A stretch of 64,000 nt of DNA, from the NCBI GenBank assembly GCA_025618425.1, contig CM046833.1, forward strand, positions 2,389,172 to 2,453,171. Direction: 5' to 3'. Position 1 is the stretch's first letter. The number at the start of each line of letters is the position of its first letter. A model generated the notes under the pieces. It was not told where the DNA came from. It saw only the letters and a list, made by a program, of their open reading frames with translations, and made no database searches. Position numbers and translations under genes: made by a program. This DNA is from Heliocidaris tuberculata. Taxonomy: Eukaryota; Echinodermata; Echinoidea; Camarodonta; Echinometridae. Shown piece after piece: positions 1 to 11,700 of the stretch.

Positions 1-136
1 AACTTTTAATCAACCACAATTTAAACTTTAATCAACAGGCCGTTGATTAAAGTTTTAACCTACAAATGTGTGGTTCACCTGGTAATCCTCGGTTGATTAA
101 AATTTTAACCAACAAGATTAAAAATTTTAATCAACG
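1..136. repeat. AT-rich inverted-repeat element, partial
   Basis: Copies of TTGATTAAA and its complement occur in both orientations, including a palindromic pair around 27-58 and another around 91-136. This looks like the end of a small foldback element cut by the window edge. No coding capacity is seen. Confidence 0.4.
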
Positions 137-439
137 TTCTAACAGTGTGTAAGAGAATATCTTTATAGGTTATAAATGCGTCTCATCTATCAATATAGAA
201 CTCCTTAATGAACTTAACTCACTTCGGATACTCTTATATGAGCATTTAAATCTATTAACCAATGAATAATTGTTTGATGCTGCCAAGTTTATCTAGTGTC
301 TGATATCACATTTTCTAAAACCCTGATTTTGTTCCTTATTTTGTTAAGCGGTAGAAAAAAATATTGTATTGTTTAAAATTAATGTTTTGTTTTTTAAACA
401 ACAACAGAACAAATTATTATGTATGTATCATCTTCATAG

Positions 440-541
440 ATTGTATCGAGATCACGTGTGCAAACGGCTGGTGCGAAGAGACTAACGCTGGTTTTATCTG
501 TCATTGCTCGAAAGGATTTTCAGGCAAACATTGCCAAGAAG
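440..541 (+). CDS. EGF-like domain exon of the YWTD-propeller gene
   Basis: A 102-nt exon lies between a tcttcatag acceptor and a g|gtaaag donor, with phase 1 on both sides. It encodes one EGF module of about 34 residues starting DCIEITCANGWC and ending GFSGKHCQEG. The six cysteines have EGF-type spacing and there is the usual C-terminal GFSGKHC turn. Symmetrical phase-1 exons are the norm for EGF modules. The reading frame joins in phase to the exons at 1820 and 3145. Upstream exons, including the start codon, lie outside the window, so the total number of EGF repeats is unknown. Confidence 0.85.
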
Positions 542-1819
542 GTAAAGAATGTGTTATGTTAAAAAGAAGGGGAAAAATCAGATACGCACAATTTCTTACG
601 GATGAAAACTAGATATTTTCAATCTGCTCGATGCTTTATGTTTTATTGTTGTTGTCCGGCATTTATAGAATCTCCGCTAAAACGCATATTAACGTATTCA
701 ATAGTCCCATAAATTATAGTAAATAGTTTATATATAATACGCGCTGTGATTGGTCAGATTTGCATCACGTGACGTGCAAAATGTTTTGTTATAGTGCACG
801 ATCGTGCACTATACCGATGTATGTTCAGAACGTTTTTTAACGGCGTCATGATTTTTTGGAACGCCTCTTAAAAACAGCTTCTCCACGGTTACATGACGCA
901 GTAAAGATTAGAGAATTTGCGCGCAAAGCGGGCGGCGAAATTGAAGTCTGACCGTGTAAAACCTTTTGTATTTCATTTTTTGGAAGGTTTAATTTCCCGA
1001 GTTTTGCATCAGTTTTTCCTTATTTTATTTTACACCTCCGGATTTATTTGGGGGGGGGGGCAAAATGATATGTTTGCCATCCCCCCCCCCCCCTGCCCCC
1101 AGGATCGACACCCCTGCGTGCAGGTCTATTTCAAAAAGCACTAGGGATAATTTAGTATTTGTCGTGCACGTAATCCAGTATAGTGCATGATAGACCATGC
1201 ACTATTTATATAGTATTGTCTGCGGATTTTTAATTACTGCACGACCTGACAGACCATCCTGCTTCAATTCATTTACTGAAAGAGATGAATATGCAATAAT
1301 TCACGCTTCAGATATCTCTCTTCATTACTGGAATCAGTAAAAGCGGGCAAAGCAGAAGCCACGATGCCATCGTTGTTTTATGAAATACAGACTGAGCCTT
1401 GAAAAAATAAGAAGCTTAATTAGTTGTTATGACCAAAGCTTCGCTGAATTAATCGGCTTGACCAGGGGGTTTAATTGGACCGTTTTTACTAATTATAATG
1501 ATTTATACACAGACAGGTTTTCCTCTTTACCTTTCTCTCTCCCTATATTTTTTTTTAATTTACACACTCTATCATGTATGTAAAAGGTGAAGGGAAATAA
1601 TGTAGATTTTTGCGATATTATACAAATTGCAGGTGTTTCCTTACAGTGTTAGCAGGTGAACATTTTTCCCCCTTTTCAGCATTATATGAGATAATACCTG
1701 ACATGTGGAAAGCTTGATTTGTAATAAGCCCCTCTTGTGAGACTTAGTGACGTCTAATTATCACCATCAAAGTATGAAGTTTCGTGTGTTTTTAAATCTT
1801 TCAATCGAACCTGTTTCAG
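542..1819 (+). other. Intron with a palindrome-flanked repeat
   Basis: No exon is recognised here. The stretch at about 791-1205 is bounded by palindromes built on ATAGTGCA (791-812 and about 1180-1205) and contains a G run followed by a C run. The part at about 850-1130 resembles the sequence at about 22000-22160 (a phrase about AACGCCTCTTAA, TTCTCCAYGGTTAC and GGGGGGCAAAATGATAT), so it is a dispersed element. Confidence 0.5.
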
Positions 1820-1936
1820 CAATACACACAAAAGAGGAAACCATCCCCACTTCTGGTACACCACCTGATGTCATGATACCAAAGACAACACTAACTACAA
1901 CACCAGCAACTAACCTACAACCTACAACCGTCAGAG
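1820..1936 (+). CDS. Ser/Thr/Pro-rich linker exon of the YWTD-propeller gene
   Basis: A 117-nt exon follows a ctgtttcag acceptor and ends at agag|gtaagt, phase 1 on both sides. It encodes 39 residues beginning AIHTKEETIPTSGTPPD and ending NLQPTTVR, with many Thr and Pro residues. This looks like an extended, probably O-glycosylated spacer between the EGF module and the propeller. No folded domain is recognised. Splicing to 440-541 and 3145-3396 keeps the frame open. Confidence 0.75.
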
Positions 1937-2651
1937 GTAAGTTATGTCCACACTTACGTTTGTTGTCGTATTGTTGTATTGACATGTTGATCGCTAGGAA
2001 AATCTGTGGTGAATACAAACGTATCCAAATATGAAAAGGGGAAAACACTTGCAGCAGCAACAGCAATATTTGACCAGCTTTTTAATTCGCAAAAGATTGA
2101 TACGCATATGGTCTTTGCAAAAATGTTTTTGTTAATACGAGAATGCTACAGTAATTATTTTTCTCAAAAATTATGACAAAAAAGAAAATCCCAGTGAAAT
2201 TAAGATGTTTTTTTGGGGGGGACAGGGTTGCTTCTTTAAATTCATTTTCCAGTTTTTGTACTTTTCGAAATGACAAAGTGGTTCATTCATTGCAGTATCA
2301 GCAACAGAAAAATTATTATTTCATATTGTCTTTAGCAAGACGTTAATCTACATTTGCCACTTTCACCCCAGGTGTACATTTGGTCTTAATTGGTCTCCTT
2401 CTATCTTGAATTAGAAATCTTACTTCGTTTCAAAGTTTTAAAAACCAAATTTTTTCATTATCAATACAATCATTGGTATAATAGCACGCTGTAAATGTTT
2501 CGTTTTGTTTCTTTTTTTTTCTGCCTGTTTGTTTTGTCTTTGTTTTTAGATTTCTGTTCTTTGTTTAACTCTCTACTGAGTACTATTTTATACGCTCAGC
2601 TTCATGATTTTGTTTCAATTATTTTGTTTTTTTCTGTTGCATTCTGTACCT

Positions 2652-2653
2652 GA

Positions 2654-2712
<59 letters not shown>

Positions 2713-2815
2713 TACATATAAAGAAAGTGTTCTGCGTCGGTTTTGGTAAAATACAAATAGAAAAGACATATATAAATCAAAAAACCGTAGAGATGTCAAT
2801 ATATATATTGACATG

Positions 2816-2857
<42 letters not shown>

Positions 2858-3049
2858 TATGTAAGACTTCAAGTCCACACATTATTCATGTTTAACACTT
2901 TAGCAGTTTACAATTTCTTCTTTTGTATGAACATGATGAACGCAGGGCATTTTTTTTTAAAGCAGGCCTTTTGGCTCTGAAAAGACCCAATGAATAGATG
3001 AATTGGAAAATTTTTAAAAAATACATAAGTAATCATTATCATCATCATC

Positions 3050-3079
<30 letters not shown>
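2652..3079. repeat. (TA)n and (TCA)n microsatellites in intron
   Basis: Two long TA tracts lie at about 2652-2707 and 2817-2853, and a TCA tract lies at about 3037-3079. The small open frames here come only from these repeats. Confidence 0.95.
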
Positions 3080-3080
<1 letters not shown>

Positions 3081-3144
3081 ACATCCTTATTGCTAATGTT
3101 CTTACCGTCATTGTTATCATTATTTTCTTTCCTTCTATTAATAG

Positions 3145-3396
3145 GAGGACGAAGAAAGATCTTCATGTCAGATCGGAGTGATGACCTTATCTACATGGCT
3201 GACCTCGAAGAAGATGAATTGAACTTCACGGTTCTGTTCAGTTTAGACGCCAGCATATCGGCGTGGGCTCCTCTGGATTTAACCTTCAATAAAGTAGATC
3301 AGAAATTATACTGGACGGATACTGCAAACTGGAAGATCTGGAGGGCTGACCTTATAGAGAGAATACCAGAGGAAGTTTCACTGGGAGACCAGGGAG
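3145..3396 (+). CDS. YWTD propeller exon, blades 1 and 2
   Basis: A 252-nt, phase 1-1 exon (acceptor ctattaatag, donor gag|gtacac). It encodes the blade-like segments GGRRKIFMSDRSDDLIYMADL and LDLTFNKVDQKLYWTDTANW (parts shown), the second carrying a textbook YWTD motif of LDL-receptor class B repeats. In this family six such repeats close into a beta-propeller that usually binds protein ligands outside the cell. Frame and phase match the exons on both sides. Confidence 0.88.
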
Positions 3397-3544
3397 GTAC
3401 ACCAAATCAAAATATTATCTAAAAGTGTCCAGGCAAGCAATAAGCCAGTTCGTGATTAGTACATGGTACAATGACCCTGAAATGACCCCAATTTGTATGC
3501 GCACGCGCATCTATTTTGGTGGACGCGCTACTTGTTTAACAACT

Positions 3545-3683
3545 GGGGGGCGTTTCATGAAAGGACTTGTCAGATATTTTATCCGACAAATTTGCTCTCA
3601 GCCAATCAGATGCAAGGATTTCAGTAGCTTATAACAGTTGTCGGACAAAATATCCGACAACTTCCTTTCATGAAACGCTCCCC
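3545..3683. mobile_element. 139-bp foldback MITE (family GGGGAGCGTTTCATGAAAGG)
   Basis: The ends are inverted copies of GGGGNGCGTTTCATGAAAGGA, and a second inverted pair (ATTTTATCCGACA and its complement) lies inside. A second copy of the family lies at 34953-35090 with its interior in the opposite orientation. No coding capacity. Confidence 0.85.
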
Positions 3684-3782
3684 TGAATTTTATCATGATG
3701 TTTTATGACATAAGGAATCAGTTATGTAATACATCGAAACGTGCCTGTCACAGTTTCGACGTCTGTGCTTCAGCAAAGACGT

Positions 3783-3980
3783 CGAAGCCCTATGGTATAT
3801 CGGTAAAAACTCTTGACTTTCATAAGAAAGGTTCCGGGTTTGATCCTCGCCAGGTGCTTACATCCTTGTACAAGGTGTTTTGACCACATTCGTCCCTCTC
3901 GACCCAGGTGTAAATGGGTACCTGGTAATGCTGGAGTAATAATAATTGCAGGGCCCGCAGGAAGGCCAAATTGTTAATTA
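3783..3980 (+). mobile_element. tRNA-derived SINE
   Basis: The head has a tRNA-like A-box region (CCCTATGGTATATCGG) and a B-box-like GGTTCCGGGTTTGATCC. It is followed by a body containing CCCAGGTGTAAATGGGTACC, a short AATAAT run and GCAGGGCCCGCAGG. The two-box layout is that of a pol III promoter. The 3' limit is approximate and the family name is not assigned. Confidence 0.6.
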
Positions 3981-5015
3981 ATCATTATTTCTTAGAAACC
4001 TTCCTCAGAAATAGTAGGCCTACTTGCCTGTATTTTGAGCGCTAGAAAATTATTTTCGTGGATTGCCAAAGTTTGAAAGTAAACATCTGATGAAGCTGTC
4101 TAGATCAAAGACATTAAAACTGTCAAAGGTTAATATCTTTTGCACGTGTCATAGAATTGATTCCTTATCGATGATACAACTGCCCATCAGATCATTTTCT
4201 TTTCTTTATATGGCAGTACAATATAAAAATATAATTCTTAAGTCTATAAGTGTAACTTTCAGAAACTTAAGCCCACCACACACAATACGATCAGTCTACG
4301 ATCCCATTTCGGAAGAAAAGGTAAAAACATTTGTTATCAATATATTAAGCCCATGAAATATTGTGATTGAGATTCTGAATAGTCATATAGATAGTAAAAT
4401 TGAAAATACGGCCAATTGCGAGGCCTCTAGTAGGAGGAAAGGCCAAATCGGTTCGGAGTAGTGACGTCAGAGCAGTCCTTTGACCCTCTGCGATTCTAAA
4501 CTGATACCAACACACTTTCTATTGTTAGTAGGGGATGATGAATAGATCCCCCCCCCCAACCACTAACAATGGATAATTATGCGTGTCTACGCCTGTGATC
4601 CCTTATTCCGGGTAGAATGCTTACCACGCACCAAAATCCAATGTTTAGAATTTATATTTTCCATTTCACTACCTATATTCAGAACCTGAATCAGGTAGAT
4701 ATTATTTGTTCAAATGCCCATATTGAATGTTATTGCGATTTATTTTCAAAATCGGATCGCAGTGTGCGGTGGGCTTTAAGGGAATCACCGATTGCAACAT
4801 ATGACAGAAAATAAACAAAGAATTAACCGCGTTTAGTCAATATTCTGTTTTAAAACGATTTAGAGTTTATACTGACATGAACATGGCTAACAACTACTCG
4901 GGTTAAGACATTTTCTTTTCATATTGTAGGACGGTTAATTACCTTCACACAGCTCTACTTAAATACTAAGAATATATTTGCGTTGGAGTCTGCTTTTGAT
5001 TCATTTTTTTTTCAG
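3981..5015 (+). other. Intron, nothing recognised
   Basis: AT-rich sequence with scattered stop codons in all frames and a C run near 4550. No domain, inverted repeat or RNA gene is apparent. Confidence 0.5.
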
Positions 5016-5178
5016 AGCCCTGGGGTATTGCAATATCTGAATTGACTCAGATGATGTATGTATCTTACCGAGACGAAAACAAAATCACACACGCTGTGAT
5101 CGGAAACGCTTCTTCTGAAACCATACTGATCAATGATACTTTACGACCTCTGGCAGTGGGCGTTGACGATCACAGTCG
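5016..5178 (+). CDS. YWTD propeller exon, blade 3 and start of blade 4
   Basis: Follows a strong polypyrimidine acceptor (ttttttttcag) and ends at cagtcg|gtaagt. It starts in phase 1 and ends in phase 2. It encodes EPWGIAISELTQMMYVSYRD and, further on, RPLAVGVDDHSR, where the next blade begins. The GIAIS and AVGVD strands are in the positions of the GLAVD strand of class B repeats. It was too short for simple ORF detection and was found by phase matching. Confidence 0.82.
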
Positions 5179-5689
5179 GTAAGTCCCCCCCCCCCCCCCT
5201 ACAAAAATAAATGAATTAAAAATTACAAATAAAAACAAACAAACATGTGTTTGTTACAATTATGCGAAAGAACTCACCAAAGATCCATATTTGATGTTCA
5301 AATACATCGTTATGTCTGACATGAAATAAAACTAAGGCATAAAATACCTCAAAGAGATCCCAGCAGAATTCCGATTCGGGCATAATAGAAAAAAAAATGG
5401 TAGAATAGATGACATACTTACCTTTACCATTAAGATAAGTATGCTTCTAGTAAATACGTGAACTCACCAAAGTTAAACATATTTTGATCAAATCCAGTTT
5501 TAAGTTTGATAAAGTGGAAATAAGTGAATAAAACGGAACTTGAAATAGAACTTGATTTGGCACTTTCTCTATTACTTGATACAGTGGAAGGTGGAGCAGT
5601 AGTATTAGGGGTGAGGTGGGGCAAGTTATGTCTTCGTGATACAATTTCAGGACGCTATTTACAGGGACTGAATATACCCCCATTCCTCC

Positions 5690-5721
5690 CCCCCCCCCCC
5701 CCCCTCTCTCTCTCTCTCTCT
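5690..5721. repeat. Poly(C) followed by (CT)n next to an acceptor
   Basis: A C run leads directly into a CT run. This pyrimidine tract lies about 60 nt upstream of the exon at 5782 and may help define its acceptor. Confidence 0.9.
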
Positions 5722-5781
5722 CAATCTCTCCCTTATCTATGTTTGCCGCTTACTATCTGTCCCTATCTCTCCATCCATTAG

Positions 5782-5897
5782 GTATCTGTACTGGACCAGA
5801 ACATTTGGTATCTATCGTATTCCTCTTGACCGTACAGCAGATGTAGAGGAAGTCTCCTCAGCAGTCGCTACATCTGCTCTTACTATCGATGCTTTGG
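5782..5897 (+). CDS. YWTD propeller exon, blade 4 and start of blade 5
   Basis: Acceptor catccattag, phase 2 start. It encodes RYLYWTRTFGIYRIPLDR and continues to ALTIDALG, ending in phase 1 at tttgg|gtaaac so that it joins in frame to 7224. If that donor is not used, translation continues as GKLIYLNMLNHIAIPILN and stops at the TAA at 5966-5968. A donor-like ctg|gttaaa at 5963 would also give phase 1. The extension itself resembles a propeller strand pair, so an alternative end is possible. Confidence 0.8.
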
Positions 5898-5964
5898 GTA
5901 AACTGATATACCTCAACATGCTCAATCACATCGCTATACCGATTCTAAACTTACGGATAACTGG

Positions 5965-6561
5965 TTAAAGGCCAAGTCCACACTAATATTAAGTTGATTT
6001 GAATAAATAGAGTAAAATTAAACAAGCATAACAGTGAAAATTTCACTGAAATCGGATGTAAAATAAGAAAGTTGAAGTTTTGCATTATTTCATGAAACAG
6101 TGATACGTATAACATTGGTGGTATGCAAATGAGTGAACAGATGATGTCACACACTCACTTTTCCTTATGTATTTTATTATATGAAATTTCAAATATTTCA
6201 ATTTTTATGGATGTGATGATAAAGAATCTCTCCCTTGTATCAAAATAAGTTACAATAATGATTTTACATGTTCCATAAGGAGTCAAACCTTGTTTTACAT
6301 TATTGAAGAAAAAAATTGAAACACATGATATTTCATATAATAAAATACATAAGGAAAAGTGATTGTGTGACATCATCGGTTCACTCATTTGCATACCACC
6401 CATGTTATGCATATCACTGTTTCAAGAAATAATGCAAACTTCAAAATGCCGTAACTTTCTTATTTGACATCCGATTTCAATAAAATTTTCACTGTTATGC
6501 TTTTTTAATTTTACTCTATTTATTCAAATCAACTTGATATTAGTGTGAAATTAGCCTTTAA
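5965..6561. mobile_element. TTAA-flanked foldback MITE, about 597 bp
   Basis: Two long inverted arms (about 5969-6200 and about 6325-6557) pair over more than 200 bp with scattered mismatches. They are flanked by TTAA at 5965-5968 and 6558-6561, as expected for piggyBac-like targets. It lies in an intron and its left TTAA provides the stop of the extended reading frame of the preceding exon. It shares the phrase AAATCGGA-N(8)-AATAAGAAAGTT with the element at 61670. Confidence 0.85.
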
Positions 6562-6802
6562 ATCAAGGTCATTCGGGGGGGGGGGGGTAATAGAACACTT
6601 TGTTCGGTGTGACTGGGGTATATTATTCTAATTAATATCGGAAAATGCGTTGAAGAGAGACATACTGAAGCTTTTCATCTTGCACTCATCAGAGTATACC
6701 GCAAGAATGAACAGAAAGCCGAAATCGAACAATATAACCGGAAACTGAAGGAACAAAGCGCGCGATATATATAACGTGTTATGATTGACTGCCTGAAATT
6801 AA

Positions 6803-7010
6803 TAATTTTAATAATATTATTATTGGAAGTAGTAGTAGTAGTAGTAGTATTAATAATATTATTATTATCATCATTATTATCATTATCATTATTATTATCA
6901 TCATTATTCTTATAATCTTTATTATTAATCTTTTCATTATCGTCTTAATTATTAGTATTATTATCAGTTATCTTTTTTGATATTTTTTCATTATTATTTA
7001 TTATCACCTC
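6803..7010. repeat. Trinucleotide microsatellite (TTA/TCA/AGT)
   Basis: Long interrupted runs of TAT, ATC and AGT triplets within the last intron of the YWTD gene. Confidence 0.9.
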
Positions 7011-7223
7011 AATCATCCAATGTTAATACCTCGACATGGATTATACTACGTACCCAAAATACACCCTATTGAATAAGCTTATAAAATGCTTGTAGGACGC
7101 AGATGTTTATTTTGAGGACGGTTTTATTGTTGAACATTTCAAAAGAGCCCTTTGAATAAGGACCTTTCAGCAGATACATAAAAATGCCAAAAATACTAAA
7201 CGGTGTTTTTTTTTTTTCTGCAG

Positions 7224-7510
7224 GTCAAAGAATTTTCTTCGCAGGGGCTCAGCGCAGGATATTTTACCTAGATATTTTCAATTCTTCGTTTGGAGATCCT
7301 GTTGACATAACTGGTTCAACAGATTCCTACAGGTGTTATGATCTAGGTGTTGTTGGCCAAACTATCTACATTCTTGATCGTCCTGATGATGTTTTCGCAA
7401 GATTGGGAGTGTTCTCCAACTACAGTGAACCGAATTCTACCTATCAATATCATGCCTTTCCAAATTGGGTTACGAATCGAATCCACGTTGCTGTCGTATA
7501 TACACCATGA
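7224..7510 (+). CDS. YWTD gene terminal exon, blades 5 and 6, stop
   Basis: Acceptor tttttctgcag, phase 1 start, TGA at 7508-7510. It encodes GQRIFFAGAQRRIFYLDIFN, then YRCYDLGVVGQTIYILDR, and ends HVAVVYTP. With the preceding exon this completes blade 5 and gives a sixth blade. No transmembrane segment or GPI signal follows the propeller, so the protein is either secreted or anchored by its unseen N-terminal part. Splicing of the six exons preserves one open frame throughout. Confidence 0.85.
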
Positions 7511-7593
7511 AAAAAAATGTTTTATGGATAACAAGTACATGCGATCGATTCGAGTAAACACAAACTAGTTTGCTATGAATGCATAAAATTTAA

Positions 7594-7746
7594 TGTCAAA
7601 CAATCTACATTCTTGATCAACCTGACAATGTGTTTGCTAGATTAGAGTTCTCCAACTACAGATAATCGAATCCTACCTATCATTTTCATGCCTTTCCAAA
7701 TTTGGTTGCTAATCAAATCCACGTTGTAGTCTGGTAAATACACAAT
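7594..7746 (+). pseudogene. Decayed tandem copy of the YWTD terminal coding segment
   Basis: This stretch matches 7354-7507 almost base for base (shared phrases include CTACATTCTTGATC, TTCTCCAACTACAG and AATCCACGTTG). It has in-frame stops and small deletions, and lies 240 bp downstream of its source in what is probably the 3' UTR. A candidate AATAAA poly(A) signal at 7744-7749 falls at its end. Confidence 0.88.
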
Positions 7747-7749
7747 AAA
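7744..7749 (+). terminator. Candidate poly(A) signal of the YWTD gene
   Basis: AATAAA on the plus strand about 235 nt after the stop codon at 7510. No transcript evidence can be given. Confidence 0.4.
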
Positions 7750-7957
7750 GATATATAGGCATGCAGTATTCCCGTGCGTATTTTAAAAGACTGTTTAATG
7801 AAGATGTTATATTTTACAGCTCGCCTTTAGTGAGCACATATTTAGTATTAGATTGATGGAATCCTTTTCATTTTATTTAACTTCGTAAATTAATAGCTTT
7901 GTGCTTATACATTGTCTAATGTGAAAGCCATTGTAAATACTAGTTTTATATCATATC

Positions 7958-7961
<4 letters not shown>

Positions 7962-8012
<51 letters not shown>
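7962..8012. repeat. (TA)n microsatellite
   Basis: Uninterrupted TA dinucleotides for about 50 bp. Confidence 0.97.
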
Positions 8013-8015
<3 letters not shown>

Positions 8016-8512
8016 ATGATAACTAGCATTTTCATCTTCTTGAATTATCATAGTCAGAAGGTAAGAAAATGGTTTTTCTTTCCATACAGAGCATTTTGGG
8101 GGGCAAAGCGTTGTCAAAGGGCACTTTGGGGTTTTCATTTCAGGGTATCTGACACCCCCTTCCCGATGGACAATTTTTTTCAGTTTTTATATTTTTGGAA
8201 TGTACATCCATAGCTCTTCCTTCTGACAAAATTTAGTCTCTGGGCTTTAAGGGGAAAAATTTACCCCAATTTTTAGGGGCTGTCTGACACCCCATCCCGA
8301 CGGAAATTTTTGTCCGTTTTTTGTGTTTTTGTAATGTCCGGTCATACTACTTCCTACTGACAAAGTTTGGTGCATGGGTGAGATGGGGTGAAATCGACCC
8401 GACTTTGGGGTCCCTTTTGGGGCTCTGGGGGCTTAACCCGGCGGCTACGGTCAGGCTGACAACCTTTTTGTCAATGACTTAGATGGTCTCAGTAACTTTC
8501 CGGGTCAAATCA

Positions 8513-8741
8513 TTCTCGGAACAAGCTGAAACTATTCGTACTCAAGAACATCAAATTGGACTATTCTCCTTCGGCTGATGGCCCTCGGGAGAATAGTACA
8601 AAATATACAATGACTCGTTCTCGGAACAAGCTAAAACTATTCGCACTCAAGAACACCAAATTGTACTATTCTCCTTCGGGCCGATGGCCCTCTGGAGAAT
8701 AGTACAATTTGGTGGTGTTCCTTCGATGTGAATAGTTTTAG
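8513..8741. repeat. Direct repeat plus hairpin element
   Basis: A block starting TTCTCGGAACAAGCT occurs at 8513 and again at 8619. The second copy continues into a strong hairpin: ACTATTCTCC near 8666 pairs with GGAGAATAGT near 8694, and the stem extends outward to AAAACTATTCGC and GTGAATAGTTTT near 8741. This is a small non-coding foldback element. Confidence 0.7.
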
Positions 8742-11700
8742 CCAGATCCTCCAGTGCCATTGTATATTTGTATAATATTCAAGGCTTTAAGATTAAAGGT
8801 GTTAAGACAGAGTCTGTACTTACAGTGAGATACTTCTTTGCAATTTCTTATTATGGATTAGCAAGGTGTTTGTTTTGGTTTCCTCAAAATTCTCCAAATA
8901 GTTTAGAAAAAAATTAAAGGAAGTAGAGCATGTTCTTGGTAGATATATACTATATACATTTGTGGCAGGTTTTCAAAACTGATTTTTAACAGTCGAAATC
9001 ATATAACTTTTTAATCAATGCAACACAAAAAGTAATATTTTGCTTGTGCCACTTGTATAAAAGTAAGTTAAAAGCAAGTAAAGGCTGTGACTTGTCGCTG
9101 CCCTTGTAGATATTTTATGCTAAAGATACTAGGTTATCTTTCCCTCATAAATAATACAAACGAGATTAATGATACTTAGTCTTGCTCGTCATTCCAAGAA
9201 GCTGTGTTTGAAAAGCACTCTTCACAAGGAATATTTTATATAGCAAATCTGTTGGGATTTAAATCATACACGAACGCTTCGGTGCACAACAATACTGTAT
9301 CTTAAGGTGTTAGTTAGGACTTTGGATATTTTTTAACAATGCCAGATGAAACCTCATGTTATAGACTTGGAAAAAAAAACTGATAGATTCATGACAGGTC
9401 GTTTGTTTGAAATCGTTGATGATTTCATTACGTGTACTTTTCATTCCTTTTTGTGTTTTCATTATATTTCACCACCCATCTGGCTGGATAAAGCTTAAAC
9501 CTGGCCAAAAGCTAGAATAAATAGAATAAATAAATAAAAGGAAAGAGTTTTATGTAATTTTTCAAAAAGTGTTTTTTTCTGCTTGATGACCTATCCTTTA
9601 ATAAAAGGTTAAATAACATTACATTAATGTAAAGACGTAGAAATATCAAGTGGTGGATATCTTCATATATGTTTTTCTTCAAGAAAAAAAAAAAAAAAAA
9701 AAAATTGGCGATGGTAATCATAGGACGTCATTAAATTTATTTGTTTAATGAAATGATAAAATGATATTTACTTTTAGGAACATGTACATATAATCGTGAG
9801 TAAAATGTGGCTGATATTATTGACAAAACTATTTTTGTTTACTTATTTTGATGACATTTCTATTTTGTATTTCAATGTCTTGATTGTGCTAGGGTATATT
9901 CACTGTAATTGTAAAGTTGTATATTGTAAATTTTGCATGTGTTTATTTGTTAAGCTACCTCAATTCAGCCGATCGGCTGTAAAAATATGTTTAAAAACCC
10001 CTGAATAAAATGGAATCGTTTTGCAGGAAGTCTAATGTAAGCATATGAACCAAAAATCTTTGCGCCCTATATGTTTTTCTTTCATGATTAAAATTATTCA
10101 GTTCACTCGTTGATTGCATTCTAGCACTTGTTGATATTTGTTTCAATAAAATAAGATATCCAAATATAAACTGATTGAGGATGTGATAGGTTTATAAAAA
10201 ACCTATATGTAGAATATACAAAATGTCAATATTTCAAATATATCGTAAATTTCAAAGATCACACTTTCATGTGTAAGATTTAGTTAATTTACGTTGTAAA
10301 CAACAACAACAACAACAACAAAAAAAAAACAGACGTTTGGTTTTACTGCTAGTGGTTTTCCCCTTCTCTTCCTCCTCTTTTTCTTTTCTTCTCCTTTATC
10401 TTCATCTTCTTTTTATTTTCCTTTTTAATTTTCTTTTTTCTTTTTTTTTTCTTTTTTAGAGAGAGAGAGAGATAGTCTTGGAAAGGGCCTAGCACAACAT
10501 TTTTACTGCTAATTTTTTTTTAATGCTAACATTGGGTTGAAAGTAGATTATGCTGCATTGATACCTGCAAATGGATATTTTTTTGTTTTTGTTTTTGTTG
10601 TTGCAATGTTACAAGAATAGAAAATGAATACCATCGGGTAGTGAATAATTGAAACCTCTTTTGTGAATTGCAATCAGTTTTAACTTCCAGAAAGAGAGGG
10701 ATAAGGGAGGAGGAGGAGGAGAGAGAGAGAGGGGGGATATTTAACAAGACAAAAAAAGCAAACGTAATATTGAATATATCTTTTGAGGGGAGAAATTTTG
10801 CTTGATTCCACGTGAATGGCAAAGATTTTCTTTAAATTTCTAACAAACATATTAATACTTTATTGGGAAGCCGCAGCGGGATAATGCCTTTATTCTGTTA
10901 TAATACTTTTTCTGCCTATGGCAACTTTAGGTAAAAGCATATTTTACCGGTCTAAGAGGAAAAATGGCTTGGCTCTTTTGTATTGCGACTAAATATATAT
11001 AAAAGCTAGAAGCTAATGCTCTTGAGTTATAAATGACGACAACCTACTTTATCTTTAAAAAGATGTATCAGAATCCAATAAAATCAGAACTATGCCTATT
11101 TTTAATATTCCCCATCAATACCAACTTTTGCTTCAAGGAAATATAACATTTAAAAAAATATGAGTTTTTAATTAAAACTAATATTACAGTCATGAGAAAA
11201 TGAGCCGCACTAGTGTATTTGAAGGGGCAAGGGGGCAATCCCACCCCCGACAGATTCCTCCCCTCCCCCCCCCCCCCCGCCTCTCCCCGAAAATAAATAA
11301 ATAAATAAATAAATAAACTGACATTTCAATCATTGTGAATCGCAAACAAAGTGCTCTTATATCCTCATAAATTAGGGGTAGCTTTGCAAAACAACATTAA
11401 GTAGACGTTTTGAACCCAACCGTCAAAAAGGTAAGCGAAGCTAAAATAGTATTGCATGTGTTAATAAAAACAATACGAATTTGAACGCCACTGTAATGAA
11501 TTGAAATCAAATTTTAAATAACTCAAACATACGCAAAAAAAAAATTGTACTTACATAAATTTTGACACTTTTTCTAATGAAAATCTCATAAATTCCATAT
11601 TTGGGCACCTTCCTGCTCGAATATGAGAATATTCGGGTACCTCGCTGCCCCAATATGAGGTAGTGGTTGCCTGAATATCGCCACTTTCAAAATTATCAGG

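Noticed and set aside
2602..2864. Tyr/Ile-repeat frames on both strands
   Set aside because: They are (TA)n microsatellite translations.
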